DNA of 64,000 nt from Neurospora tetrasperma FGSC 2508. Lineage: Eukaryota > Ascomycota > Sordariomycetes > Sordariales > Sordariaceae. Made by a program: the position numbers and the translations under genes. The notes under the pieces were generated by a model. The model saw nothing but the letters and a program-made list of their open reading frames with translations, ran no database searches and was not told the origin of the DNA. Numbering within the stretch: position 1 is the stretch's first letter; each line of letters begins with the position of its first letter. The stretch lies in NCBI RefSeq assembly GCF_000213175.1, contig NW_009799099.1, forward strand, positions 1,129,560-1,193,559, given 5' to 3'. Below, in pieces: positions 26,176 through 36,931 of this stretch.

Positions 26176-26333
26176 AAAAAAAAATTGTGTCGGTTTGGGT
26201 GAAGCAATCCAGTAGCACACCGTCCGGGGTCGAAACCACGCTCTCTCTGATAGCCGGCGATGGACTGACCGCTATACCAACTACCTCCTGAGGTGGACGT
26301 TACTGCTAGACCCCTCCCGGCCCCCGACGGTAA
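26176..26333 (-). ncRNA. Candidate pol III RNA or SINE-like unit, copy A
   Basis: On the minus strand the unit starts TTACCGTCGGGG at 26333 and ends in nine T (26184-26176). It has a perfect A box TGGTATAGCGG (26279-26269), a near-consensus B box GGTTTCGACCCC (26237-26226, one extra T) and a TATA-like element about 20-25 bp upstream (CATATAAG, 26359-26352). The first ~107 nt match copy B at 60932 with four C/T changes and one indel; similarity weakens after the B box, but GACGG, TGC and ACT still align. The A box most resembles that of tRNA-Asp/Glu genes. The T arm does not pair and no cloverleaf forms, so it is not an ordinary tRNA. A hairpin ATAGC/GCTAT can form between the boxes. It could be a structured noncoding RNA, a tRNA-headed SINE or a decayed tRNA duplicate. 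Confidence 0.55.
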
Positions 26334-26717
26334 GCGGTACAAGAAAGGTCACTTATATGGGCAGATCCAGTGACGACCGTCCCTGCAGCTTCTGTGCGCT
26401 GAACATAGGGATTGGGAAGGTGCAGTTCGGATGAAATATAGGTGTGGCGGGATGATGTTGTGAGCCGATCAGGCCGGAGGGTTGTGCTGTGTCGCGGACA
26501 GCATGCACTCGCCGTGTTCATGTTTAACGTCACGTCAGGTCCAGGAACACAACTGAGCCACATTTCTCAAATATCAGATACTACTCATCGCGGTGTAGAA
26601 ACTGACCTTTTGATGACGGTCAGTCATTATCATGAAGGAAACAAAGGGGACGGGTACCAACTGCATATATAATCGCTCCGATGTCTATCAAACCCCCAAC
26701 CGTCATCACTTGGTGCA
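26334..26717. other. Spacer between pol III candidate A and URM1
   Basis: Holds the TATA-like element of copy A (26352-26359) and the URM1 3' end. No ORF with support. Confidence 0.5.
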
Positions 26718-27177
26718 CTAACCACCGTGAAGCGTAGAGATAAAGAGGATATTGTCTCCTGGCTGAAGCACATAGGCATCTTCCTCTTCCAGCTCCCAGT
26801 CACTGTCGTTGATTAGACACAAGATACCTGGGCGGCTATTTGGTTTAGGTCTGTTAGTAAAATGCTTTACCAGCACACCGAGACAAAACACGACTCACAG
26901 TTCACCACCAAGCACAAAGAGATCAGCGCGTGGGTCGGTCATGAGCGTCTGACAAAGATAGTTGATGAGAAAGCCGACGTTTGCTGGCTTGCCTTGGGCG
27001 TCCTGGGCTGGTACTGAGAGAGCATGATGTTTCTGGTTGGAGAAGAGAATTTCGAGGCCGCCACTGGACGAGAGATAATGAACGTGTTAGTGAGAGGGGT
27101 CAAGCTCATCGAAGTCAGGAAAAAACTCACGAAAAATCGACCGTGATGTCAATCGTTTGATCTTTTTGGTCCGACAT
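26718..27177 (-). CDS. urm1: URM1, ubiquitin-related modifier / sulfur carrier
   Basis: A 109-residue protein that carries sulfur for 2-thiolation of wobble U34 in tRNAs and is conjugated to proteins under oxidative stress; cytosolic. Exons 27177-27131, 27063-26899 and 26835-26718 join in frame (330 nt), with donors GTGAGT and GTGAGT and acceptors CCAG and ATAG. The product starts [20 protein letters not shown], has the beta-grasp core ending [17 protein letters not shown], and stops straight after the Gly-Gly that is thiocarboxylated by the E1-like enzyme Uba4. Length and the exact Gly-Gly C-terminus fit Urm1 rather than ubiquitin or MoaD. It is head to head with ELP2, 427 bp away, whose product acts on the same tRNA base. 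Confidence 0.96.
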
Positions 27178-27604
27178 AGTGATATGTGTCCAAAATCGAA
27201 GTGTAATACAAAGCAAACGTCTATGGAGTTGTACGGATGAGGTTGAAGAAATTCAGGTTAAATTGTGTAGTTCGTGTCCAAGAAAGGGATATTTGGGCCG
27301 AGCTGACAGCTAGATATATAGGCTTTGATTGGGCAATTTCTGCAACTGCCCTGTTTTTGGAAGCTAATTGCATAAACTGGGAAAGAAGCTGCTGTGTTAA
27401 GTCGTGCAGTCAACGATTGCAGTGGAGTCATTTCAGGCCCAAGCAAGGGCCTAAAAAACTCCAAGCTGGGGCACTGCAGCCAATCATGACGACCCCTCTG
27501 ACAGCGACTTCTTGAACTACAATTCACGACTTCCCATCACTCACTGACTGTTTACTAGTGAGTGTGATCTGAAAATTGGGGTCAAAATCAAAGAGACAAA
27601 TATC
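27178..27604. promoter_or_regulatory. Bidirectional URM1/ELP2 promoter
   Basis: 427 bp between the two start codons. It holds a CCAAT box on the minus strand (27332-27328, about 150 bp before URM1) and one on the plus strand (27480-27484, about 120 bp before ELP2), plus ATATATA at 27314-27320. Each CCAAT faces one gene. Shared control is an inference from layout. Confidence 0.5.
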
Positions 27605-30413
27605 ATGACGGAAACAGCAATTGACCCTCGCTATCTTTCGGCCGGCGCAAACAGGTACGCCGCTGCCGCTGACTGGGCAGAGAATGGCCTTGTGGCATTT
27701 GGCGCGGACATCAACGTCTGCCTCTGGAACCCTTCGGTATGACCGCAACATGACTTTTCGCTCAACTGAAATTCCTTGCTAATTGCTACCCCAGAACACT
27801 GTTGGTATCTCCCAGATTTTGAGCGGCCATACAGCTCATGTACGGGCCGTCAAGTTTCTTCCTAGGTTGCAAGATGAAAAGTCAACATACCTAGTAAGCG
27901 GAGGCGACGACCAAAGCCTTCGGGTCTGGGCCCTCGACAGCGAGACCGGTACCGCAACATGTGTCCAGACCCTACAGGAGCACACGGCCCCTATCAACTA
28001 CCTCGCAGCTCTCAAGATTCCCGTTGGCAGCACTAAGCGTCGGATTTTTGTTTCGGGCGCGGCAGACTCTACCGTCAAGGTCTGGTCTGTGGATGTCTCA
28101 TCCGGCCAAACCACCCTTCTTCAAACCATCAAGACTGCGAAGAAGTACTTCCCATTGGCCCTTGCCTTGAGCCCCCTAAACGACGAGGGAACTTCTCTCA
28201 TTCTGGCCGTTGCCGGGACCACAAACATCATCCAGGTCTTCACTGCCTCGACAGTAGACGACACCCAGCTCGAATTCACCCCTCAAGCCACCCTCCCAGG
28301 CCACGAGAACTGGATCCGATCTCTTGATTTTATCCGCGAAAAGCCAAAGTCCGAAGCCGAGAGCGACATTCTTCTCGCCTCAGCCAGCCAGGACAAGTAC
28401 ATCAGGATATGGCGTATACACCAAGGCAGTGCCCTGTCTATGCCGACCTCGGCCGCCTCAGATGCTTCGGCTGCTGCCGCTGCTTTGACTCCTGGCCCAG
28501 CAAACAAGATCCACAAGATCAAAGTCGAGGGAGCTGACCCCGCTACCAACAAGTACTGCATCATGTTCGAGGCTCTGCTCCTTGGTCACGAAGACTGGAT
28601 CTACACCGCGCGCTGGTGCCGCTCTCCTACTTCCACCACTTCCGACAGCAGCGAGGGTACCCTCCAGCTCCTCTCCGCTTCAGCAGACAACTCGCTCTCG
28701 ATCTGGGAGTCCGATCCGGAGTCCGGCATCTGGATCACCGTCGCCCGTCTCGGCGAGGTCAGTCGTGAAAAGGGCGCCACGACGGCGACCGGCAGTATCG
28801 GTGGCTTCTGGACCGGCATGTGGTCGCCCTCCGGCACCACCGTCATCACCCTCGGGCGCACCGGCAGCTGGCGTCGCTGGGACTGGGACAGCGACGACCA
28901 AGCCTGGAAGCAGAATTTTGCCGTATCCGGGCACACCCGAGCCGTGACGGGCATTTCGTGGTCCCGCAACGGCGTCTACCTCCTTTCCACTAGCTCCGAC
29001 CAAACCACCCGCCTGCACGCCGAATGGGCCACCAACCCTTCCTTAACCACCTACCCCAGCAAGCGTACCTGGCACGAGATGGCCCGCCCCCAAATCCACG
29101 GCTATGACCTCAACTGCATCGACTCCCTGTCCTCGACCTCTTTTGTCTCCGGCGCCGACGAGAAGCTCATGCGTGTCTTCACCGAGCCCAAAGCCGTCGC
29201 CCGCATGCTCAACCGGCTGACGGGCACCTCTTCTGCTCTTTCCTCCTCCGATTTTGACTCCCTCCCCGCCGACGCCGCCAACATCCCCGTGCTCGGCCTC
29301 TCCAACAAGGCCATCGACGTGATCGACGACGACGCCGACGCCTCAGCTGCCGCCGGCGGTAATCCCGACGGCGGACGCGGTGGTGACGTCACGATGCAAG
29401 ACCGCGAGAACATGCTCGACCCAGCGAGTATGGTGCGCAAGTCCGCGTTGGAAATCGACCACCCTCCTTTCGAAGAAAGTCTCAGTCGACATACGCTCTG
29501 GCCTGAGGTAGAGAAGTTGTATGGACACGGTTACGAGATCTCCTGTCTTGCCGTCTCTCATCCTTCTTCATCTGACCAAAAAGAAAAAGAAAAAGAAACC
29601 CACCTCATCGCCTCAGCCTGCCGCGCCGCCTCCCTCAACCACGCCGTCATCCGCCTCTTCGAAACCGACAAGTGGACCGAACTCCGTCCTCCGCTCAAGG
29701 CGCACACCTCTACCATTCACCGCCTGCGCTTCTCTTCCGACAACACGTACTTGCTGTCTGTAGGCAAAGATAGACAGTGGGCCGTCTTCCAGCGCGATCC
29801 CCAATCCAGCGCAGGATACACGCTCCTGCAGTTGAACCCCAAGGGTCATAGCCGCATGATTCTGGATGCGGCGTGGGCGCCCAAGAGCTCGTCATCCTCC
29901 TCTGTCGACGTGTTCGCGACGGCCGGTAGGGATAAAGCGGTCAAAGTCTGGGTTAGGAGGCCTTCTCGACAACAACAACAACAGCACAAACTTGAAGAAG
30001 GGGAAGAAACCTTGGAGAAGGAAAAGAAGGAAGAAGAGGAATTTACTTTGGGTTTGTCCCTGACAGAAGACCAACCCGTTACGGCGCTGGATTTTGCTTC
30101 TGAGCCTCTTGATTCGTCGGAAGAAGAAGACGGAAGCGTGAGCAACACGTACCTGCTGGCCGTGGGAACAGAGAGCGGCAAGCTATCGGTGCTGGCGATC
30201 AAGGTTAGCGGGGATGGCGCGGAAGTGAGCGTGGCAGAGACGTATAAGGTGGGAGAGCAGTTGTGGTTGCCCAAGGCGGTGATGCAACTTGCATGGAGGC
30301 CGAGGGTGAGGAAGGGTGGTGAGGGTGAGGACGACACAAGTGGGAAGCAGGCGAGGGAGCTGGCTATTGCTGGGGAGGATGGGTCTTTGAGGATATATGA
30401 GTTTTCTTTGTAA
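27605..30413 (+). CDS. elp2: ELP2, WD40 subunit of the Elongator complex
   Basis: Elongator (Elp1-6) makes the mcm5/ncm5 side chain on wobble U34 of tRNAs; Elp2 is its double beta-propeller scaffold. Exons 27605-27736 and 27795-30413 give 916 residues, starting MTETAIDPRYLSAGANRYAA. The intron is short (GTATGA...CCCCAG). WD repeats are clear throughout: GHTAHVRAVKF, YLVSGGDDQSLRVW, EHTAPINYL, SGAADSTVKVW, GHENWIRSLDF, ASASQDKYIRIW, GHEDWIYTARW, SASADNSLSIW, GHTRAVTGISW, GADEKLMRVF, AHTSTIHRLRF and ATAGRDKAVKVW. The order and the sequence LASASQDKYIRIW are typical of Elp2. It is longer than yeast Elp2 (788) because of inserts: an Ala/Asp-rich loop mid-protein and a QQQQQ plus Glu/Lys-rich loop near residue 780. 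Start chosen at the first ATG giving the family N-terminus. Confidence 0.95.
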
Positions 30414-31318
30414 GGTTTGGACGCGCGAAAGGACGGATAGACCAAAATATCATTGATATCATCTTGGTTCGTGGTTTGTAGAAATAGACGATGAGTGAGT
30501 GTACGAAATGATTAACTACTCAAAATGTGCCTGCTTACACAAAATCTCCCACACAACATTGGATGCTGACTGACTTTGGATGTTGAAGAGATGTTGACAA
30601 GGTAACTAGTAACCAACCTGCTGTTATGACACCCATCGAGCCATCAAAGATCATCTGTCCATAAAAACCTGTTGATCATGTACTGCTATTATCAGACTAC
30701 CTCAGCCGGGGCGGTCCTGTCGTGTCCTTGTATGCAAGAATATTATGTAGTGTTCATCTATCGTTTGCTGTCTCCCAACCTTGACCAGCTAGCTTCATTA
30801 CGTATGATATTTCTTTTCCCCGACCCCAAACGCCAAATAACCCGACTGATACCCCTTGGCTCCATACGACGTCAAGATCCCAACCTCATTCCAGCAACAT
30901 TAAAGGCCCTTTGAAAATGCAGCATCGACCGAGAGAATCTCATCCCCTCATAAGATTTGTCTTGCCTGTATCGCGAAAACCGGAGGGTCCGGTTCTGAGG
31001 TGCGCACAAACTGTCGAACCCATCGGCTGTCGAGTTGTCGAGTTGTACGAAGACATGGTGTTGATGTTGTCCCCAGTCTGCCAACCCAAATTTGTTGAGC
31101 GGTACTCGCTCGAGTATCGCGCCCCTCTACTTTCCCATTACTAGAAAGAAGAAGGATATAGCCAACCCGATAGCCTCAAGTTCTCGTCGTGACAACTCCC
31201 CTCCCACCTGCCATTACCGACATCACTGTCACTAGTCGCCTCACTCAGACACAACACAGCTCTCGCCGCCTCAGAGCGGGCCTGACTGTTCCACTTATTT
31301 TTCTCGTCCAATGGGTAT
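30414..31318. other. Convergent spacer between ELP2 and the SPT subunit gene
   Basis: 905 bp of 3' flanks. A small duplication (GTCGAGTT twice, near 31027-31046) is the only pattern. No gene seen. Confidence 0.5.
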
Positions 31319-31805
31319 TTAAAGTTCCCTAACAATGCCCATCGTAGCATCCGCCGCCCTGCCCAATGCTTCGACAGTCTTCTCCGATCCTAGCAATGCG
31401 CTCTTGGTAACGGTCACGGCGTTGTGGACGACGTCGAGAAGCGAGTCCTGGGCGTCGCCGTGCATGTAGAACCAGGCGCGGCGGGCGATGAATTGCACGT
31501 GATGCGGAAGGTAGAGGAAGGTGGCGATGAAGGTGAGAGAGACGAGGAGGAAGAGGACAGAGTCTGTGGCAGGCAGGATTGTTAGTCATTGGCTTTGAAT
31601 GGTAGAAGAGATGGGGATGGATGGGGAGCATAATGGTGGATGTGGATGTGAAGAGGACGAGACCAAAGAGGACCAGGGAAGGCAAAAGCGACATACAAAA
31701 GATGAACTTCTCAATAGGCGTAAAGATGTACACACTCATGGTAACCTCAAGCTGGTAAATCTTGAGCTTGAACCACTTGCTGAAGGCCTCGAGGTAGGAA
31801 GACAT
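31319..31805 (-). CDS. Small subunit-like activator of serine palmitoyltransferase (ssSPT family)
   Basis: Exons 31805-31697 and 31563-31319 give 117 residues, with donor GTATGT, acceptor CACAG and a CTAAC branch site. The product begins MSSYLEAFSKWFKLKIYQLE and contains VTMSVYIFTPIEKFIFYSVL, LFLLVSLTFIATFLYLP and then HHVQFIARRAWFYMHGD. The aromatic/basic N-terminus, the x-x-P-x-E-K/R-x-x-F motif, one long hydrophobic span and the following L-P-x-H match human ssSPTa/b (DUF3317). Those small ER proteins bind and stimulate the enzyme that makes 3-ketosphinganine, the first step of sphingolipid synthesis. About 45 residues at the C-terminus exceed the human size. A MITE sits about 500 bp upstream of the start. 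Confidence 0.85.
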
Positions 31806-32301
31806 GATGGGCGGGAGTCTGTGTCCGGTGTCCGGTGTCTTGGTGTACGTGTGCGTGTGTGTATGTTTGTCTACTCGGAAAAGGCGGGAATCGAGAAAGA
31901 ACCGTTGCGGTTTTGCGATCGTTCGATGTCGAGTAATTCGATAGAATTTGAGTTTGCGACGGGCAACACGCGATGCGATGGGAAAGGCGGTAACAGACGA
32001 ATTACAAAAAGTTCAGAGTCGATGATTAGAGCCGGTCAAGGTCAACGAAGAATGAACCCGAGAGAAACGAAGACGAATGATATCGCGCAGGGAATAAAAA
32101 AAGGCAATGAAGGAAGCGGCAAGGTCAGGAGGAATCCCGTCGAAATAGTTTGTTCACTGCAAAAAGGGTTCTCGAATCGGATGTTTCCGTCGAGAGACGG
32201 ATTCCTACCTAAAATCCGCCGTTTTGTTTCAGTCGCAACTATTCACCCACTGGCCGCCGCACGGCTGGGGAGTCGCGAACCACTGCCCTGCGCTCCCTGC
32301 G
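31806..32301. other. Upstream flank of the SPT subunit gene
   Basis: 496 bp between the start codon and the MITE. It must hold the leader and promoter. The last six bases (32296-32301, CCTGCG) are one arm of the MITE target-site duplication. Confidence 0.5.
32296..32301. repeat. Target-site duplication of MITE 1, left arm
   Basis: CCTGCG, repeated exactly at 33083-33088 on the other side of the element. Confidence 0.85.
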
Positions 32302-33082
32302 TACGGTGGCCCAAGTGCGCGTTAGGCCGTTTATAAATTGGTCCGAGCTTCCAACTGCAGCTAACTGCTGGTCATTTTATATTAACGCCTCTACCGTATA
32401 GCGCTTACGCCCAGACTTTGAACTTTTACTTTAACCTTCCTTAGTTTTTTCTTCTTCCTCCCCCCCCTCCCTATTCTCATACCTTTTTTCCTTCTTTTTT
32501 TCTTTTTTATCTTTTTTTTCTCTAAAGGGTAGAAGGATTTATTTATATTATTACTTTACTAAGAGGGTTCTAAATACTAAAACTTTTATTAGGAGGATGA
32601 AGGAAGGGGGAGGGGGGGGAGATAGAGAGCGGGATCTATTTATATTATTACTTTATACTAATTTAAGAATTTAGAAAAGAACCAAATATAAATAGGGGTT
32701 AGTAAGGTCTATTTATACCAACTACTATTAAAAGTTAGTAAACCTCTCGTATAAAAATAATAAAATAAAGAAGTAATAAAGTAATAAAGTAATAAAGTAA
32801 TAAAGTAATAAAGTAATAAAGTAATAAAGTAATAAAGTAATAGGAGTTAATAAGAACTAATAAGAATTAATAGGAGTTAATAGGAATTAATAAAAATTAA
32901 TAGGAGTTAATAGGAGTCAATAGGAATTAAAGTAACGTTGTAGGAAACAGCTTATTAAGGTTATCTTATTACTAGGATTTGGATACCACCCTCTGGGTGC
33001 GAGCCTAACGCCTGCAGCCGGCACTGACTTTTTGTTTTTGAACTTTTGGATAAACGGCCTAACGCGCACTTGGGCCACCGTA
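32302..33082 (+). mobile_element. MITE copy 1 (781 bp) with 33-bp TIRs
   Basis: Non-autonomous DNA transposon without coding capacity. Both ends carry the same inverted repeat of 33 bp beginning TACGGTGGCCCAAGTGCGCG. It is flanked by a perfect 6-bp duplication CCTGCG at 32296-32301 and 33083-33088. The interior is AT-rich, with a pyrimidine tract, then a stretch of 8-bp AAAGTAAT tandem units near 32760-32842 and variants of TTAATAGGAG up to about 32930. A second copy lies at 52615. Superfamily undecided. Confidence 0.92.
32760..32842 (+). repeat. AAAGTAAT tandem repeat inside MITE 1
   Basis: About nine 8-bp units. The equivalent array in MITE 2 is more than twice as long. Confidence 0.85.
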
Positions 33083-33088
33083 CCTGCG
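33083..33088. repeat. Target-site duplication of MITE 1, right arm
   Basis: CCTGCG, matching 32296-32301. Confidence 0.85.
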
Positions 33089-33695
33089 TGACAACGATAG
33101 GGCGCCGACGGGCGGAACCGGGGAACTTTCTGTCACCGCCTGCGAGGCCGAGAGCACCCCGACCAATCTTTCAGTGCCACTGCTTTGTGCCAAAGGATTG
33201 TGCAGTTGCATGAAAGCAACATTCAGTGCCCGTCTGCCCGGAACCCCGGAACTGCCCTCAATCGAAGAGCCCAGAGCGACCTAACGACAACAACAACCCC
33301 CCTATGGTAGCGGCCTACGTACTGTACGTAGTCAGCATCCGCGCCTTCCATGCTCGGGCTCTCTCATCCGATGCTGAGCCCCTGAAATTAGCGTCGTGCA
33401 AAATCTTATCGGTCCCTTATCATTGGACAGCACCCGCCGCGACTGTCTTGACCGAAAGCCCCACCATATCGGTACGTAGCGTACACTGCGCCAACTTTGG
33501 CCCGCCCGGGTGACGACGAACGAACGACCTGAGTGACCGCAACCGCTGCCTGCCGGCCCCGACGAACCGCGCTGGATCCGCGGTGCAAATGCCAGCCAGA
33601 TGCGACCATGCCTTGGCCGTGGCTCCGTTCCGTCATCATCATGATTCCCGTCCCGTCCCCGTCGTTGACAGTCTTCGGCTCCGGATTCGGATGAT
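33089..33695. other. Spacer between MITE 1 and the GGQ-protein gene
   Basis: 607 bp with promoter/leader of the downstream gene. ORFs are on the antisense side and unsupported. Confidence 0.5.
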
Positions 33696-34524
33696 ATGAA
33701 GACGACAACACTTCGCCTACACCCGGTACCTTCGCTTTCAGCCCTTTTCACAGGAGCAGTAGGTCGAATCCTGAAATATGGCGGCCTACCGTTTCTCTCG
33801 GGCTCGGGAGGAGGACGACGGCCGGTGATCGCAACATCCGCGAGCGCTGTTGTAGCAGTAGCAGCAGCAGCAGCAGCACCGTTCACCACCAGCACTCCAT
33901 CATGGCTCAAAGCGTGGCAAATGCCCCCCCGCCCTAAACTCCCCGAGGACGAGTTGGAAGAGGTTTACCTCAAGGGTAGTGGTCCTGGTGGACAAAAGAT
34001 TGTACGTTCCTTCCCCCGTTACCCTCTTTCTCCTCCGACTGCCCAGCTGCCCTCCTACACCCCAGTTACTAATCCCCCGGATCTCCTCCCTCCGACAGAA
34101 CAAAACCAACAGCGCTGTTCAACTCCGGCATATCCCCACCAACATCGTCATCAAATGCCAAGAAACGCGCTCGCGCACGCAAAACCGCAAGCTGGCCCGG
34201 GAGATCCTCGCCGCCAAGGTCGATTTGTTTCTCAACGGGGACAAGAGTCGCTTGGCGATTGTGGGAAACGTCAAGAAGAAGAAGGCGGATAGTAAGGCGA
34301 AGAAGGCGAGAAGAAAGTACAAAAAGCTGGAGGAGGAAAAGGCCAAGGGTGGTGTTGGTCAGCAGTTGGTGGAGGGGGCAGAGGGGGAAGAGGTTGAGGG
34401 AGAAGATGAAGGTGAAGAGCTGGAAGGATACGAAGAAGAGGAGGTACAAGAAGGAAAAGAGGCTGAAAAGGGAGAAAAGGCTGAGAAGCACGGAGGGAAC
34501 AACGCGGATGGCGGTAGACAATGA
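33696..34524 (+). CDS. Mitochondrial class I release-factor-like protein (Rso55/MTRFR type)
   Basis: Exons 33696-34001 and 34099-34524 give 243 residues. A long N-terminal Arg/Ala/Ser-rich stretch (about 1-75) looks like a mitochondrial targeting sequence. The GGQ domain follows: [20 protein letters not shown], with GGQ at 98-100, then [20 protein letters not shown] and [19 protein letters not shown]. There is no codon-recognition domain, which places it with yeast Rso55 and human MTRFR (C12orf65), which free peptidyl-tRNA from stalled mitoribosomes. The intron (GTACGT...CGACAG, branch TACTAAT) lies immediately after GGQKI. The C-terminal ~85 residues are a Lys- then Glu-rich tail, the basic part being usual for ribosome binding and the acidic part unusually long. 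Function is inferred from family. Confidence 0.88.
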
Positions 34525-35257
34525 GGATACCCATGGTGTCAGCGAAAAGCCATCATATCTATGGCTTCTGCCACTGGTTTGCAATCCTGGCCATGTTTGA
34601 TCATAAGGAAACGGCTGCTTGTTACTCGGTTCTAGAAGCGGTGAGGATCGCTTGGATTCGGTAGGTATGGCCGCCTCCCCTTCAAGTCAATAAGACATTA
34701 CGGTGGATCCGATACCTTGACGGCTAGCAATTCCCCTTTTCTCCTTGGCTTGCACGTATCTCACGACCAACGAAAGGGCAGCTGAAGGTGCTAAGAAATA
34801 CAGAACGCTGTTTGAATTTTGATGATCTCTCCATCCACGATAACCTCGAATTTCCCAGTGGTGACTAAATCTTGCTGCTAAAAGTGTAGTAAATAGAGAA
34901 AGGGTGTTGGCAAGATCAAGAAGCCCGCATACTTGACCGCGCCTATCCCACGCATTCGCAGCCGTCGCCGCCCACCCAGAAAACAGAAAAAAAAAGGCCA
35001 TTATTTATGTCTTCTAGTAGAGAAAAGAGACGCCAACCCCCTTCTGACCACGCTCGCTACTTTTTGTATAAGAGAGACCTGTGCAGAATACACGCGCAAT
35101 GCAGACATGCTACTTGACGCAGATAGGGGTGTTATGTCCCCAGTTGGCGCTGGCTCGTGACAGTCGTGGATTTGTCCATTTATTGAACTACATACATGGT
35201 GTAAGCCGACGACGCTCCGCTTCCAACTGCAACAACCACCTCTCAAGGGCACCCACT
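34525..35257. other. Convergent spacer between the GGQ-protein gene and actin
   Basis: 733 bp of 3' flanks. No gene seen. Confidence 0.5.
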
Positions 35258-36931
<1,674 letters not shown>

